From Saccharofermentans sp. (GTDB lineage: Bacteria; Bacillota; Clostridia; Saccharofermentanales; Saccharofermentanaceae), in the NCBI GenBank assembly GCA_016292135.1, contig JAEFAZ010000006.1:1-64000 (forward strand): DNA of 64,000 bases, read 5' to 3'. A program made the translations under genes and the position numbers. The notes below the pieces were generated by a model, which was not told where the DNA came from, did no database searches, and worked only from the letters and a program-made list of their open reading frames with translations. Position 1 is the first letter of the stretch; each line of letters opens with the position of its first letter. This document shows, piece by piece, positions 34,601 through 43,500 of the stretch.

Positions 34601-35644
34601 TCAGCAGATATAAAGAGACAGCACTTCCCTTCCGCCGTTGATGAAGACTTCGAGCGTTCCTATGTCCTCTAACACCCTGATCTCGGGTTCATGGGCGTAG
34701 GGGATGGATCTTAAGGTCTTGTTTTCGAAAGAGATATTGAGCCTCCCGGCTTCATATTCAACGAAAGAACTCGCCTTCCTTACCAGGAATTCGATCTCCT
34801 CTGCGGGAGTCAGTATAAGGCGGCCCTTGATATCGAAAGAGATCTGCCTGGGCGCCGTGAAGCAGGCTGTATTGTTCCTGTTGTCGTACATCCAGGCCGT
34901 CTGTATCCTCCTGCCGTCAGGCGTAAGGCAGCTCCTCTGGTATTCGACCGCGCTGCCCGTCTCTATCGCGAAAAACTCTGAATCGAACGTGAACTTATAT
35001 CCGTCGAAATCACCCGTCGCATAAAGGATCTTGTGGGGCATGGCCCTGGCTGTCTGAATGGATAGCACCCATGTGCCGTCCTCACAGAAGAGTTCGGGCA
35101 TCTCGCCGCATGACCAGGATGCCGCAGGGACATCCGCGAGGATCCCCTTGTATTCCCAGTTGATAAGATCATCCGAATCGTAGATCACGATGCGGCCTGT
35201 CCCCTCATCAGATGCGCAGGCTATCAGCTTATACTTGCCCTTATATTCGAAAACAAAAGGATTCCTCATATATCTCTTGTCTTCAAAAGGAGATACGAGG
35301 TCAGCCATCTTCCTGTCAGAGAAATCATATCCGTCGTCCGAGACAGCGCAGTTGATGTATTCGGAGCCGCCCTGCTCTGCTGTATAAAAGAGCCAGAGCT
35401 TCCCGTCAGCTTCCACGGCGCTCCCGGGCTTTAGGCCGACAGGGTCGTCTTCAGAAGGCGACAATACTATGCCGGCTTCCTCCCAGCTTATGAAATCATC
35501 GGTCACGACATGACCTGTATGAAGGGGGCCAAACCTCGGATGAAGGGGATTTAAGCCGAAGAAGATATGGTAATGCCCCCCGAAGTAAACAAAACCCGAG
35601 GGGCATCCTATCCATTTTAAACTGTTCTTATAGTGGTATCTCAT
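34601..35644 (-). CDS. GH32-like five-bladed propeller protein with degenerate active site
   Basis: 347 residues from the ATG at 35644. The layout follows GH32 (invertase/levanase) closely: N-terminal W-x-NDPNG motif, VYFGGHYHIFFGLNP, GSAVEADGKLWLFYT, the RDP region, and WSCGEMPELF for the EC motif. But the nucleophile motif reads WIGCPSG (Cys14 in place of Asp), RDP reads RNP (127-129, Asp to Asn), while the acid/base Glu181 is kept. It is probably not a normal fructosidase: a binding protein, a pseudoenzyme or an enzyme with changed chemistry. No good ribosome site precedes the start; it lies 22 bp after serA and may be translated by coupling. No signal peptide, so cytoplasmic. Confidence 0.8.
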   Translation of the reverse strand: MRYHYKNSLKWIGCPSGFVYFGGHYHIFFGLNPLHPRFGPLHTGHVVTDDFISWEEAGIVLSPSEDDPVGLKPGSAVEADGKLWLFYTAEQGGSEYINCAVSDDGYDFSDRKMADLVSPFEDKRYMRNPFVFEYKGKYKLIACASDEGTGRIVIYDSDDLINWEYKGILADVPAASWSCGEMPELFCEDGTWVLSIQTARAMPHKILYATGDFDGYKFTFDSEFFAIETGSAVEYQRSCLTPDGRRIQTAWMYDNRNNTACFTAPRQISFDIKGRLILTPAEEIEFLVRKASSFVEYEAGRLNISFENKTLRSIPYAHEPEIRVLEDIGTLEVFINGGREVLSLYIC

Positions 35645-35666
35645 GGGTCCAGCGAGACCGGCTTTA

Positions 35667-37283
35667 TCAACCGAGCTCGAGAACGGATACCTTGAGGACG
35701 CCGTCAGCTGCCTCAAGTTCCTTTACGACCTTCTCGGATACAGGCTGCTCTACGGCTACGAAAGCCTGAGCATGTGCATGCTTGTTGATGTACTTTCTTC
35801 CCCAGTGCATGCTCTCGATATTGATGTTGTGCTTGCCCAGGATAGTTGCGATCCTGCCGATAACGCCGGGCTTGTCCTCGTTCTTGATGGCAAGGACGGT
35901 GTCGGACAGAGGGCAGTTCATCTCATAACCGAAGAAGGATACGATGACTTCCGTGTCGGGTTCGAAGATGGTTCCGTCGATCTTGAGCTCACGGCCGTCT
36001 TCCGTGTAGAAAGTAACGCTGATGAGGTTGTTGTATCTCTTGATAGCCTCGATCTTGTTCTCTTCGATCTCGATGCCGCACTCGTCGATGTTCTCCTGTG
36101 CGTTAACGTAAGATACGTGGTCGTTGCCCATGCCCTTCAGCAGGCCCATCATGAGGCTCAATGTGATGATCTCAGTGCTCTGCGTTGCGAGCTGGCCGCG
36201 GTATGTAACGGCAGCCTTGGTGATGGGAGTAGCCTCAGCCTGGAAATACATGCGACCGATCTTCTCTGCGAGATTGCAGTAAGGCTTGATCTCAGAGATG
36301 TCGCCGGATACTTCAGGCATGTTGAGCGCTGCAACGAGTCCGCCTGCCAAAGCCTCGGATACGAGTTCTGCGATGCCGGAGCCAACCTTCTCGGTTGCCT
36401 CTTCAGTGGAAGCGCCGAGGTGGGGTGTGATGTAGCAGTGAGGTGCGTGCAGGAGGACATTGTCGAAGTCCTGCTCGCCGGGAGCTCTGTTGTAGGAAGG
36501 CTCCTTATCGAATACGTCGATCGCTGCGGCAGCTACCTGACCTTCAGCCAGTGCATCAGCGAGATCCTGCTCGTTAACGAGACCGCCTCTTGCGGCATTA
36601 ACGATACGGACGCCTCTCTTGCACTTGTAGAGCTGCTCCTTTGCGATGATGTTGATCGTCTCTTTTGTCTTGGGTGTATGGAGTGTGATGAGGTCAGCTT
36701 CAGCGAGGAGCTCATCCAATGTCTCGCAGCGCCTTACACCGAGCTTGTCAAACTTTTCGAGCGGGATGTAAGGATCGTATGCGATAGCGGTCATGCCGAT
36801 GCCCTTGAGCTTTCTGGCTACGATGGACCCGATCCTGCCCAGACCGATGATACCGACTGTCTTGCCTTCAAGCTCGATACCTACCCAGTTGCCTCTTCTG
36901 AAGTCACCATGGTGTACGCCCTCGTTGGCATCACAGAGATTACGGAAGATGGAGAAAGCGTGTCCTACGGCAAGCTCACCGGCAGCCATGTTGTTGGCGG
37001 TAGGCGTATTGATCGCGATCACACCCTTTGCAGTACAAGCGTTGACGTCGATGTTGTCGATCCCCGTACCTGCACGGCCGACTACCTTAAGCTTGTCTGC
37101 CTTTGCAAGAAGGGACTCGCCTACCTTGGTAGCGGATCTTACGATGAGGGCATCGTAACCAGCGATATGGTCTTCGATCTCTTCCTGTGTGTGGCCAAGG
37201 TATTCTTCTACCTCGAAGCCCTTGTCCTGCATGTACTTAACTGCGTTCTCCGAGATCGACTCGGTGATCAGAATCTTCTCCAT
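35667..37283 (-). CDS. serA: D-3-phosphoglycerate dehydrogenase
   Basis: 538 residues from the second ATG (37283), since GGAGG lies only 2 nt from the first. Oxidises 3-phosphoglycerate in the first step of serine synthesis. Substrate/NAD core: VVGRAGTGIDNIDVNA, GIIGLGRIGSIVARKL, ARGGLVNEQDLADAL and HLGASTEEA with the catalytic His. The long form: an intervening (ASB) domain (about 320-450) and a C-terminal ACT domain (NEDKPGVIGRIATILGKHNI), the usual site of serine feedback. Second gene of serC-serA, 24 bp apart. Confidence 0.96.
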   Translation of the reverse strand: MEKILITESISENAVKYMQDKGFEVEEYLGHTQEEIEDHIAGYDALIVRSATKVGESLLAKADKLKVVGRAGTGIDNIDVNACTAKGVIAINTPTANNMAAGELAVGHAFSIFRNLCDANEGVHHGDFRRGNWVGIELEGKTVGIIGLGRIGSIVARKLKGIGMTAIAYDPYIPLEKFDKLGVRRCETLDELLAEADLITLHTPKTKETINIIAKEQLYKCKRGVRIVNAARGGLVNEQDLADALAEGQVAAAAIDVFDKEPSYNRAPGEQDFDNVLLHAPHCYITPHLGASTEEATEKVGSGIAELVSEALAGGLVAALNMPEVSGDISEIKPYCNLAEKIGRMYFQAEATPITKAAVTYRGQLATQSTEIITLSLMMGLLKGMGNDHVSYVNAQENIDECGIEIEENKIEAIKRYNNLISVTFYTEDGRELKIDGTIFEPDTEVIVSFFGYEMNCPLSDTVLAIKNEDKPGVIGRIATILGKHNINIESMHWGRKYINKHAHAQAFVAVEQPVSEKVVKELEAADGVLKVSVLELG

Positions 37284-37306
37284 TGCCATTGCCTCCGATA
37301 TATTCT

Positions 37307-38386
37307 TTATCTTTTAAGTTCTGCCAATACTTCATCAAGGACCTTCAGTACTTCCCTGATGTCGTCTTCCGTCATGTCCGCCATGTGGGCGATCCTGAAT
37401 GTCTTATCCTTCAAAGGTCCGTAACCGTTGGAGATAGCGTAGCCCCTTGCGGTCATGGCCTTGTTGATGTCTGCGAAAGGAATGCCTGTCGTGTTCGTGA
37501 TACAGGTAACCGTTACCGAGAGATAGTCAGGGTTGGAGTAGAGCTCGCAGTTCTCCTTTGCCCAGTCACGGACGATCTTAGCCATGCGGCAGTGCCTGTC
37601 GTATCTTGCCTCAACGCCCTCTGCCAGGATCTTGTCGAGCTGGTAATCCAGCGCGAACATGTGAGACAGGGAAGGTGTCGAAGGATACTGGTAAGGCTTC
37701 TCCTTGACGAACTTTACGAGTTCGAGATAGTCGAAATAAAGACCCCTGTTCTCTACCGTCTCGGCCTTTGCGATGGCCTTGTCGGATACGGATGCGATAG
37801 CCATTCCCGGAGGGAGGCCTAAGCACTTCTGTGTGGAAGTGATGCATACGTCGATACCCAAGTCATCAACGGGGATGAGGTCGCCTGCCATGGAAGAAAC
37901 GGTGTCCACGCAGACGATAACGTCGGGATACTTCTTATATACTTCGGACAGAGCCTTCATGGGGTTTGCAACACCCGTGGAAGTCTCGTTCTGTGTGATC
38001 GTGATGAGGTCATACTTGCCCGTTGAAAGAGCTTCCTCGAGCATCTCGGGAGTCGTGGGCTGGCCGAGTTCAGACTCGAAAAGGTCAGCAGCGATACCGT
38101 TAGCCGTGCACATCTTGTGCCATCTCTTACCGAAAGCTCCGATCGAGAAGACAGCTGCCCTGTTCTTTGTGAAGGACCTTACGGCACCCTCCATGAGACC
38201 GCTTCCTGACGAAGTGGAAAGAACTATGGTGTTCTTAGTTCCCATGACCTTCTGCAGCTTAAGGGAGATCTCCTCCTGCAGGGCGGACGCATCCTTGGTA
38301 CGGTGGCCGATCATGGGCTCGCTCATCTTCTCCAAAACATCTCCGGCTACCTCTGTAGGACCCGGAATAAAAAGCTTTACGTGCAT
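37307..38386 (-). CDS. serC: Class V aminotransferase, probable phosphoserine aminotransferase
   Basis: 359 residues. PLP-dependent; the Schiff-base lysine is in STQKCLGLPPG. N-terminal FIPGPTEVAGDVLEKM and STSSGSGLMEGAVRSF are typical of the serine-pyruvate/alanine-glyoxylate (PucG-like) branch. Its position directly before serA argues for phosphohydroxypyruvate as substrate, making phosphoserine, although members of this branch can use other 2-oxo acids. serC is therefore a functional rather than strictly orthologous name. Confidence 0.82.
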   Translation of the reverse strand: MHVKLFIPGPTEVAGDVLEKMSEPMIGHRTKDASALQEEISLKLQKVMGTKNTIVLSTSSGSGLMEGAVRSFTKNRAAVFSIGAFGKRWHKMCTANGIAADLFESELGQPTTPEMLEEALSTGKYDLITITQNETSTGVANPMKALSEVYKKYPDVIVCVDTVSSMAGDLIPVDDLGIDVCITSTQKCLGLPPGMAIASVSDKAIAKAETVENRGLYFDYLELVKFVKEKPYQYPSTPSLSHMFALDYQLDKILAEGVEARYDRHCRMAKIVRDWAKENCELYSNPDYLSVTVTCITNTTGIPFADINKAMTARGYAISNGYGPLKDKTFRIAHMADMTEDDIREVLKVLDEVLAELKR

Positions 38387-38574
38387 TTTCGCATACCCTC
38401 TTGAGACAAAATAATAAGCCGACTTTCATCGGACTTTACGATTATACACTTATTGTGCGCTTATTTCTATTTATTATTATTACCCTATTTGGGCGCGCGA
38501 AAAGCCTTTCTTTGGACAAGTCGACAGTCAGTAATTGTTCCATAATCCATAATTGGCAGAAAACAGCAGAAAAG

Positions 38575-38590
38575 TTGGCAGAACTGCCAA
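38575..38590 (-). terminator. Terminator after the 38600-40480 SLH gene
   Basis: TTGGCAG and CTGCCAA with a 2-nt loop, followed on the minus strand by CTTTTCTG. The same stem recurs at 40544-40569 after the neighbouring SLH gene, so the element was copied along with the genes. Confidence 0.7.
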
Positions 38591-38599
38591 AATTTGAAC

Positions 38600-40480
38600 T
38601 TATCCTTTCCCATTAACAAACTTATCGTATTTATATAAGAACGTTACCATCTGGCGCCTCAGGCACTTGCCCTGCGGTTTGAATGTGCCGTCATCGTAAC
38701 CGGCCAGGATCTTCTTATCGGATGCCCAGAGAGTTGCCTTGTAGAAGTAATCCGTCTTCTTTACATCAGAGAAATCCTTGCCGCCTTTGGGCTCAGGCTT
38801 GCCTGCCATCCTCCAGAGGAAGGTTACAGTCTGGGCTCTGGTGCAGACTCCCTGCGGTTTGAAGCTGGTCTTGGATACACCTGTGGTTATTCCCTGCTCT
38901 ACTGCCCATATAACAGGCTTATAGAAGTAATCCGCGCTCTTTACATCGTCGAACTTGCAAGTTGTTGCCTTGGTCTTCGGTTCACCCTGGAGCCTGTATA
39001 GGAAGGTCACCATCTGGGCACGGGTGCAGTCGTTGGCGGGGCGGAACTCCGTCTGATCCGCATATCCCTTGACGACGTTTTTCGCTGTCAGATAGTTGGT
39101 GGGTGCATACCAGAATTCACTGCTGTCGATTACGTCCTTGTAGAGTACTGTTACTGTACACTTAGCGGACTTGCTTGCAGCCGTTGCAGTTATGGTTACC
39201 TGACCTGCCTTCTTGGCCGTGATCTTGCCGCTCCCATCAACAGTTGCGATCTTAGTATCAGAAGACTTCCAGGAGATCTTCGAATTCGAGTTCTTAAGTG
39301 TTGCCTTCAGCGTAAGCTTCTTGCCGCAAACGACAGTGGCCGTTTTCTTATCAAGCGTCAGTGATGCGCTTGATGCTTTTGTAGGCGTGGGAGTCGAAGT
39401 CGCGGTAGGCTTGGGATTGGGATCCTGAATAAGCACATCAAGTGCAGCCGTCTTTCCGTCAGCCTCACAAATATAATGTCGGTCATAACCTATCACGCCG
39501 CCTTTAGGTTTAATGATCTTCAAGGGATCGCTGATCTCGAGCTTATTCATACAGCATATTGAAGCATAGCCGCCCTTAGCAGAAACAGTTGTATATTCTC
39601 CCTTTATTTCAAGATCAACTGCGCTGATGCCGGCATAACTAAGAGGATCCGGATAACTGTCATCCGGCACATTCGGGTCTATCCCGCCACTGGCGGTTAC
39701 ATTGCCTCCTGATATGTATATATACTCGGTTTCTATTCCACAGGAACCACTATCCGCATCAGATGCAGCAGCAAGGACGTTAACTTCTCCGTCTATATAC
39801 ACTCCGTCATAATTATGGATCCCCACACTGTAATACCATCCGTTAGCTTCAGCATTGACTGTTACTTTCCCGGAAATACAGATGTCACCGGTGGAATGAA
39901 TACCGTATCCATAATAAGCAGTACCACCGGAAACATTAAGAGTTCCGTTGCCATTAATGGTGATTTTCCCCTCATAGTTGTATCCGATGCCGAAACTTTT
40001 CGGGGTGCCTCCCTTTAGCGCCTTACCGGCTTTTGCCGTCAGAACAGAACCTGATGCTATATTTATGGTCAGGGTTGACTTTCTATCGGTTTGAGAAAAT
40101 TCACCGGGGTATCCTACTATTATTCCTCCGGCGTATTCCACGCTTTCGCCTGCAGAACTTATCGTATTCTTCCCTTTAGAAGAAACCGTAAAATCTTTCT
40201 TCCCCACATAATGGATCCCATAACACCTTGTTGTTGAGTCCGTGTTAGTTATAGTCGCCCCATTAAGGTTCAATGTATTCGTATCAGGATCGTAGCTTGC
40301 CTTGCCTGTAACACCGTCGATAACGGACAGGTCCGATGCATTCTCGCTGGTTACCCTGACTCCTGCAACATAAAGGGCGTATTCGATTACAGAACCGCTG
40401 TCATCCGCTTTAGCCGTCAGCGAAAAAACACCCAAACACAATGCCATTGTCATGGCAAAGATCAGCATCCTTTTCTTCAT
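38600..40480 (-). CDS. SLH-domain surface protein with Big_2 and beta-helix-like N-terminus
   Basis: 626 residues from the ATG at 40480 (AAAGGAG 9 nt upstream; the upstream TTG at 40507 overlaps that site). Signal peptide (about 1-25, ending TAKADD). Residues about 25-370 are Gly/Asn/Ser-rich strands (NTLNLNGATITNTDS, YGIHSTGDICISGKV, YGYGIHSTG), which looks like a right-handed beta-helix adhesin or carbohydrate-binding region. A Thr/Pro linker (TATSTPTPTKAS), then a Big_2 Ig-like domain (WKSSDTKIATVDGSGKITAK), then three SLH motifs (FRPANDCTRAQMVTF, FKPQGVCTRAQTVTF, FKPQGKCLRRQMVTF) that bind secondary wall polymer. A surface adhesin; ligand unknown. Confidence 0.88.
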   Translation of the reverse strand: MKKRMLIFAMTMALCLGVFSLTAKADDSGSVIEYALYVAGVRVTSENASDLSVIDGVTGKASYDPDTNTLNLNGATITNTDSTTRCYGIHYVGKKDFTVSSKGKNTISSAGESVEYAGGIIVGYPGEFSQTDRKSTLTINIASGSVLTAKAGKALKGGTPKSFGIGYNYEGKITINGNGTLNVSGGTAYYGYGIHSTGDICISGKVTVNAEANGWYYSVGIHNYDGVYIDGEVNVLAAASDADSGSCGIETEYIYISGGNVTASGGIDPNVPDDSYPDPLSYAGISAVDLEIKGEYTTVSAKGGYASICCMNKLEISDPLKIIKPKGGVIGYDRHYICEADGKTAALDVLIQDPNPKPTATSTPTPTKASSASLTLDKKTATVVCGKKLTLKATLKNSNSKISWKSSDTKIATVDGSGKITAKKAGQVTITATAASKSAKCTVTVLYKDVIDSSEFWYAPTNYLTAKNVVKGYADQTEFRPANDCTRAQMVTFLYRLQGEPKTKATTCKFDDVKSADYFYKPVIWAVEQGITTGVSKTSFKPQGVCTRAQTVTFLWRMAGKPEPKGGKDFSDVKKTDYFYKATLWASDKKILAGYDDGTFKPQGKCLRRQMVTFLYKYDKFVNGKG

Positions 40481-40543
40481 AACCCTTGGCTCCTTTTTTT
40501 CTTTCAATTATATCCTAAATCCCGTGTTGACTGTACACAACGA

Positions 40544-40569
40544 AAAAGTTGGCAGAACTGCCAACTTTT
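40544..40569. terminator. Perfect 12-bp stem terminator after the 40596-45065 SLH gene
   Basis: AAAAGTTGGCAG and CTGCCAACTTTT with a 2-nt loop; A-run on one side and T-run on the other make it usable in both directions. Shares its core with 38575-38590. Confidence 0.8.
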
Positions 40570-40595
40570 CCGGGTGTTAATTCCAACTTTTGGTC

Positions 40596-43500
40596 TTATC
40601 CTTTTCCGTTCACATACTTATCGTATTTATAGAGGAACGTCACCATCTGTCTTCTCAGGCACTTGCCCTGAGGTTTGAACGTGCCGTCATCGTAACCGGC
40701 CAGGATCTTCTTGTCGGATGCCCAAAGGGTCGCCTTGTAGAAGTAATCCGTCTTCTTTACATCAGAGAAGTTCTTTGCATTCTTGCCCGGCTCAGGCTTA
40801 CCAGCCATCCTCCATAGGAATGTTACCGTCTGGGCTCTGGTGCAGACTCCCTGCGGGTTGAAACTGGTCTTGGATACACCTGTGGTTATTCCCTGCTCCA
40901 CTGCCCAGATAACGGGCTTATAGAAATAATCCGTGCTCTTTACATCCTCAAAATTACATGTGGATGCCTTGGTCGCAGGGTTCCCGGCGAGCCTGTACAT
41001 GAAGGTCATCATCTGAGCTCTTGTACATTCGTTGCCCGGCTTAAATGTTGTCTGGTTATCGTAGCCCTTGACCACATCCTTGTTAGCAAGATAGTAGGTA
41101 GGCTCATACCAGAAGTCCTTGGAATTGGTAACGTCCTTGAAAAGGACCTGAACCTTACAGGTTGCACTCTTGCCTGAAGCCGACGCTGTAATCGTAACAG
41201 CTCCCGCCTGTTTAGCGGTAATCTTACCATTAGTATCTACTGTCGCGATCTTGGTATTGGAGGACTTCCAGGAAACCTTTCCTGAAGCACCCTTCAATGT
41301 AGCCTTCAGCGTCAGCGAATCGCCGCAGATGACATTTGCTGAAGTCTTGTTGAGAGTCAGACTTACGTCCGCTGCCTTGGTGGGCGTGGGAGTTGATGTT
41401 TTCGCCTTGATCTGGAAGGTCAAGGTCTTGCTGCCTTCATAGTAGTCGCCCTTCAAAGTGATCTTAACTTTAGCCGTTCCGACATTTACATTATTGGAAT
41501 ATTCAACATCGTAACAGTCGGCAGATAATGTCTCGCTTGAATTAGCAACGGTAACCTTGGGTTTGATCTCTTTTCCGGTATAGGTAAAGGATGTAGCCTC
41601 AAGGCTTACCTTAGTTACCTGAAGGAGCGGTGCAACTGTTTCTTCTGTGCCGCAGACCTTACATACCTGATAGATACAGCCGGGTTCGTCAAATGTCGCC
41701 TTGCAGGTCTTTGTCTGCCAATCGTGACCCGCACATTCGAATACCGCGCAGATCTTTTCGGGCCCTGCATCACATGTATATGTGGGCTCATCTGACAGGA
41801 GTTTATCAGTGGGATATTCCACAAAATAACTGCTGCCGATCACACCTTCATACCAGCCTTTGAACTTATACCCTGTTTTCGCTTTAGCAGTAAACTCGAT
41901 CACTCCATCCAACGCGGTAAAGTTGATCATCGTAACATCCTTATGTAAGCTGCCCTCTCGCCAGGATTCTATATCTACTGTTCCGCATTCTTTTTCAGGA
42001 TTGGATGCGTTATAGACACCGACTGCCATGTATGCATACCAGTCAGCATAGATGGTTATGTTATTGAGAATAGGGTTGGAGAAATCGAAAGCATATTCAA
42101 AGTCTTCATCAATATACCAACCGTTAAATACCATACCTTCCCTGACAGGCGTCTGAGGTTCAACCGCCTTCTCGTTCGCAGGAACATACTGAGGATCTAT
42201 CGCATTGCCGCCGTTGGTATCAAAAGAGACTTTATAGAAGGTCGGAACTTTGATCTCCTGAACGTCACTGTCGATCGTCGTGCTTCCGTTGCCGGGCATA
42301 TAGATCTTAATGACAGTTCCCGTGCCAACACCTGATCCGATCACGGCCTTTGTGCCCGTGATGCCGGTCCAATTTGTGCCGTCAATGGAATACTTCATTC
42401 CTGAAGCAACATTAGAAAGTTCATAACTCTCATCACCTGTCTTGTTTAAGACAGCCTGAGGAGTATCTTCCTTAGCGGGTTCAAACTCTTTGATCACTAC
42501 TGTAGTACTTTCAGAGGCTAAAGAACCCTGAGCACCATAAAAACGGATGTAATATGTACCGGCATCAAGATCCGTTAGCTCTCCGTTACAAGGTTCATAA
42601 GATTCTCCATCTGTACTATATTCCTGTAAATCTGTAGTAGCGATAGATCCCTTTCCGCCGATAACGGAAGGCTGAACAACCGTTAATTCAGGTGCATCAG
42701 GCTTCGAAACTGTTATCTTCTGTATATCACTGTCGATCGTGGTAATTCCGTTTCCGGGCATCTTCAGCCATATTCCGTTAGCTACACTGATCCCGCGGTC
42801 GATATCCTTAGAAGTGGTCTCACCCCCAACATTTATCCAGGTAACACCTTGATCAAGACTGTATTGCATATCCGGATCGATACCGATGAGGGATCCGCTC
42901 TCAGTGCCTAATCCACAGAAAGTACCACTTGGCGTATTTTCTTTCTCAGGTACGAAAGCAACAATCTCGATCTCCTGAGGATCAGAAGCAAGAACAATAC
43001 CTGAACCTGCAACGCGTACATAGTACGTGCCGGGTTCAAGATTTTTCAGCTTGCCGGTGCAGGCAGTATAACTTGCACCATCAGTACTGTATTCATGCAC
43101 TGACGTTGTCGGTATCGAACCTTTCCCTCCTATAACGGAAGGCTGCTCTGCAGTAAGTTCGGGTTTTGCTGCCTTAGCAACTTCTATCACCTGGAAATAA
43201 CTGTCTACAGTAGTAGTTCCGTTGCCGGGCTTATAAACTTCGATAAGATCTCCGCCTGTAAGACCTGACAGAGTTGCACTCGTGCTGTCGGCAGTGATCC
43301 AATAGCCGTTCTTTTTGGCATGATATCTCATGCCGACTTCAAGATTGGACAAAACGCCGCTGTTGTCATCAACGGCAGTAAATACTGCTTCGGGGAGCGG
43401 TTCGAAAGCAGGTTCGAACTCATTGATCGTGATCTCCTGGGCATCTGATGTCAGCGCCGTTCCTGCGGCCTTAACACGGATATAATATGTTCCAGGTGCA

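Noticed and set aside
35643..37424. 593-codon open frame on the plus strand opposite serA
   Set aside because: Antisense frame kept open by the codon bias of serA; no ribosome site and no recognisable domain.
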